This document shows, piece by piece, positions 4,052 to 5,083 of a DNA stretch of 5,083 nucleotides (within the stretch, counting starts at the first letter, position 1; every line of letters begins with the position of its first letter). The DNA is from DASTOB01 sp035720425 (GTDB lineage Bacteria > Chloroflexota > Limnocylindria > Limnocylindrales > CSP1-4). The stretch covers positions 1-5,083 of the forward strand of contig DASTOB010000094.1 in assembly GCA_035720425.1 (NCBI GenBank). Reading direction: 5' to 3'. A program made the position numbers and the translations under genes. Under the pieces are notes generated by a model. The model was not told where the DNA came from and did no database searches. It was given only the letters and a program-made list of their open reading frames with translations.

Positions 4052-5083
4052 TCAGACGGCGACCGGCTCGCGGTACTCGCCGAACACCTCGCGCAGGACG
4101 CGGCACTGCTCGCCGAGGGTCGCATAGGCCGCCGCGCAGCGGATGAAGTGTGGCATGAGGTTCGTCGCGCTGGAGCCGGGCCGACTCGCGGCGTCGCGCA
4201 ACCCGGACAGGGCGGCCTCGACCGCCTCGGCATCGCGCTCGCGCCGCGTCCGCCCGAGCCGGGCGAGGTGCCGCTCGAGCGACCCCTCCGGCACGGCGAG
4301 CACCGGGATGGCCGTCTCTTCGGCCTCGTCGACGTACGCGTTGACGCCGACGATCCGTCGGTCGCCCGCGTCGAACTCGCGCTGGAAGCGATACGCCGCG
4401 TCGGCGATCTCGCGCTGCGGGTAGCCCTCCGTGATGGCCGCCACCATGCCGCCCCGCCGGTCGATCTCGTCGAGGTAGCGCCAGACCTGGCGCTCCGTCT
4501 CGTTCGTCAGCGCCTCGACGAACCACGAGCCGCCGAGTGGATCGACGCTCGACGCGACACCCGTCTCCTCGGCGATGACCTGCTGCTGGCGGAGGGCGAG
4601 GAGCGCCGCCTCCGCGGTCGGCACCGCGAGCGCCTCGTCGTACGCGTCGGTGTGGAGCGACTGCGTCCCGCCGAGGACGGCGGCGAGGGCCTGGAGGGCG
4701 ACTCGGGTCAGGTTGTTGAGCGGCTGCTGCGGGGTGAGCGACACGCCCGCGGTCTGGGTGTGAAAGCGCATCCACGCAGAGCGCTCGTTCTCCGCGTGAT
4801 ACCGCTCCGTCATGAGCTTCCACCAGATCCGGCGGGCGGCCCGGAACTTGGCGATCTCCTCGAAGAAGTCCGAGTGGGAGTTGAAGAAGAACGACAGGCG
4901 CGGCGCGAAGTCGTCGATCCGAAGCCCGCGCCGGAGCGCGTCCTCGACGTAGGCCATCCCGTCGGCGATCGTGAAGGCGAGCTCCTGGACGGCGGTCGAC
5001 CCGGCCTCGCGGATGTGGTAGCCGGAGATCGAGATCGTGTTCCAGCGCGGCAGCTCGCGGGTGCCGAACTCGATCGTGTCGGT
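4052..5083 (-). CDS. B12-dependent acyl-CoA mutase large subunit, methylmalonyl-CoA mutase type (C-terminal 343 residues)
   Basis: This is the catalytic chain of an adenosylcobalamin-dependent acyl-CoA mutase, which interconverts (R)-methylmalonyl-CoA and succinyl-CoA or a related branched/straight acyl-CoA pair. The frame is open to the right edge, so the N-terminal part of the TIM barrel is missing. Visible hallmarks, numbered within this fragment, are ISISGYHIREAGSTAVQELAF (17-37, with the substrate-contacting His of SGYH at 23) and FFFNSHSDFFEEIAKFRAARRIW (65-87). RFHTQTAGVSLTPQQPLNN (106-124), GGTQSLHTDAYDEA (138-151) and the DPLGGSWFVE segment of the family signature (181-190) follow. 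It ends at VFGEYREPVAV with no B12-binding domain, so that domain must be a separate small subunit, not found here. The residues that distinguish methylmalonyl- from isobutyryl-CoA mutases lie just outside the window. The frame is preceded by no start here; an internal ATG at 4957 is not the true start. Confidence 0.93.
   Translation of the reverse strand, partial: TDTIEFGTRELPRWNTISISGYHIREAGSTAVQELAFTIADGMAYVEDALRRGLRIDDFAPRLSFFFNSHSDFFEEIAKFRAARRIWWKLMTERYHAENERSAWMRFHTQTAGVSLTPQQPLNNLTRVALQALAAVLGGTQSLHTDAYDEALAVPTAEAALLALRQQQVIAEETGVASSVDPLGGSWFVEALTNETERQVWRYLDEIDRRGGMVAAITEGYPQREIADAAYRFQREFDAGDRRIVGVNAYVDEAEETAIPVLAVPEGSLERHLARLGRTRRERDAEAVEAALSGLRDAASRPGSSATNLMPHFIRCAAAYATLGEQCRVLREVFGEYREPVAV

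Noticed and set aside
3732..4823. 363-codon minus-strand open frame over the mutase and DinB-like genes
   Set aside because: Arg/Ala-rich shadow in another frame of two recognisable genes.

Overview
The window is high-GC bacterial chromosome. Codon third positions are strongly G/C, starts are ATG or GTG, and Shine-Dalgarno sites appear only on some genes. The gene types (a two-domain GNAT protein, a separate methylmalonyl-CoA-mutase-type large subunit, a DinB-like protein) fit a high-GC Chloroflexota or Actinomycetota lineage. That placement is inference from style only; there is no marker gene here.

Left part (1-1838): a PLP-dependent threonine/serine dehydratase is cut by the left edge (minus strand) and diverges across 44 bp from a 302-residue tandem GNAT acetyltransferase (plus). 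The acetyltransferase converges on a small secreted protein of unknown function (minus).

Middle (1839-2431): about 590 bp with no convincing gene. It holds two copies of a 110-bp unit, identical over that length and 201 bp apart. Each copy can fold from end to end as a plus-strand RNA. A 16-bp minisatellite lies between them, and a nested hairpin follows. Next comes a promoter whose -35 box sits inside an inverted repeat, the likely operator of the adjoining ArsR-type regulator.

Right part (2432-5083): arsR and a thioredoxin gene form a plus-strand pair ending at a strong GC hairpin. Facing them is a minus-strand operon. It begins beyond the right edge with the large subunit of a B12-dependent acyl-CoA mutase, followed after 15 bp by a DinB/DfsB-like protein, then with a 4-bp overlap by a 99-residue protein of unknown function.

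The regulator-thioredoxin pair suggests a redox or thiol response. The mutase operon suggests propionate/branched-chain acyl-CoA metabolism with two uncharacterised companions. The item most likely to be undescribed is the repeated foldable element in the middle region.
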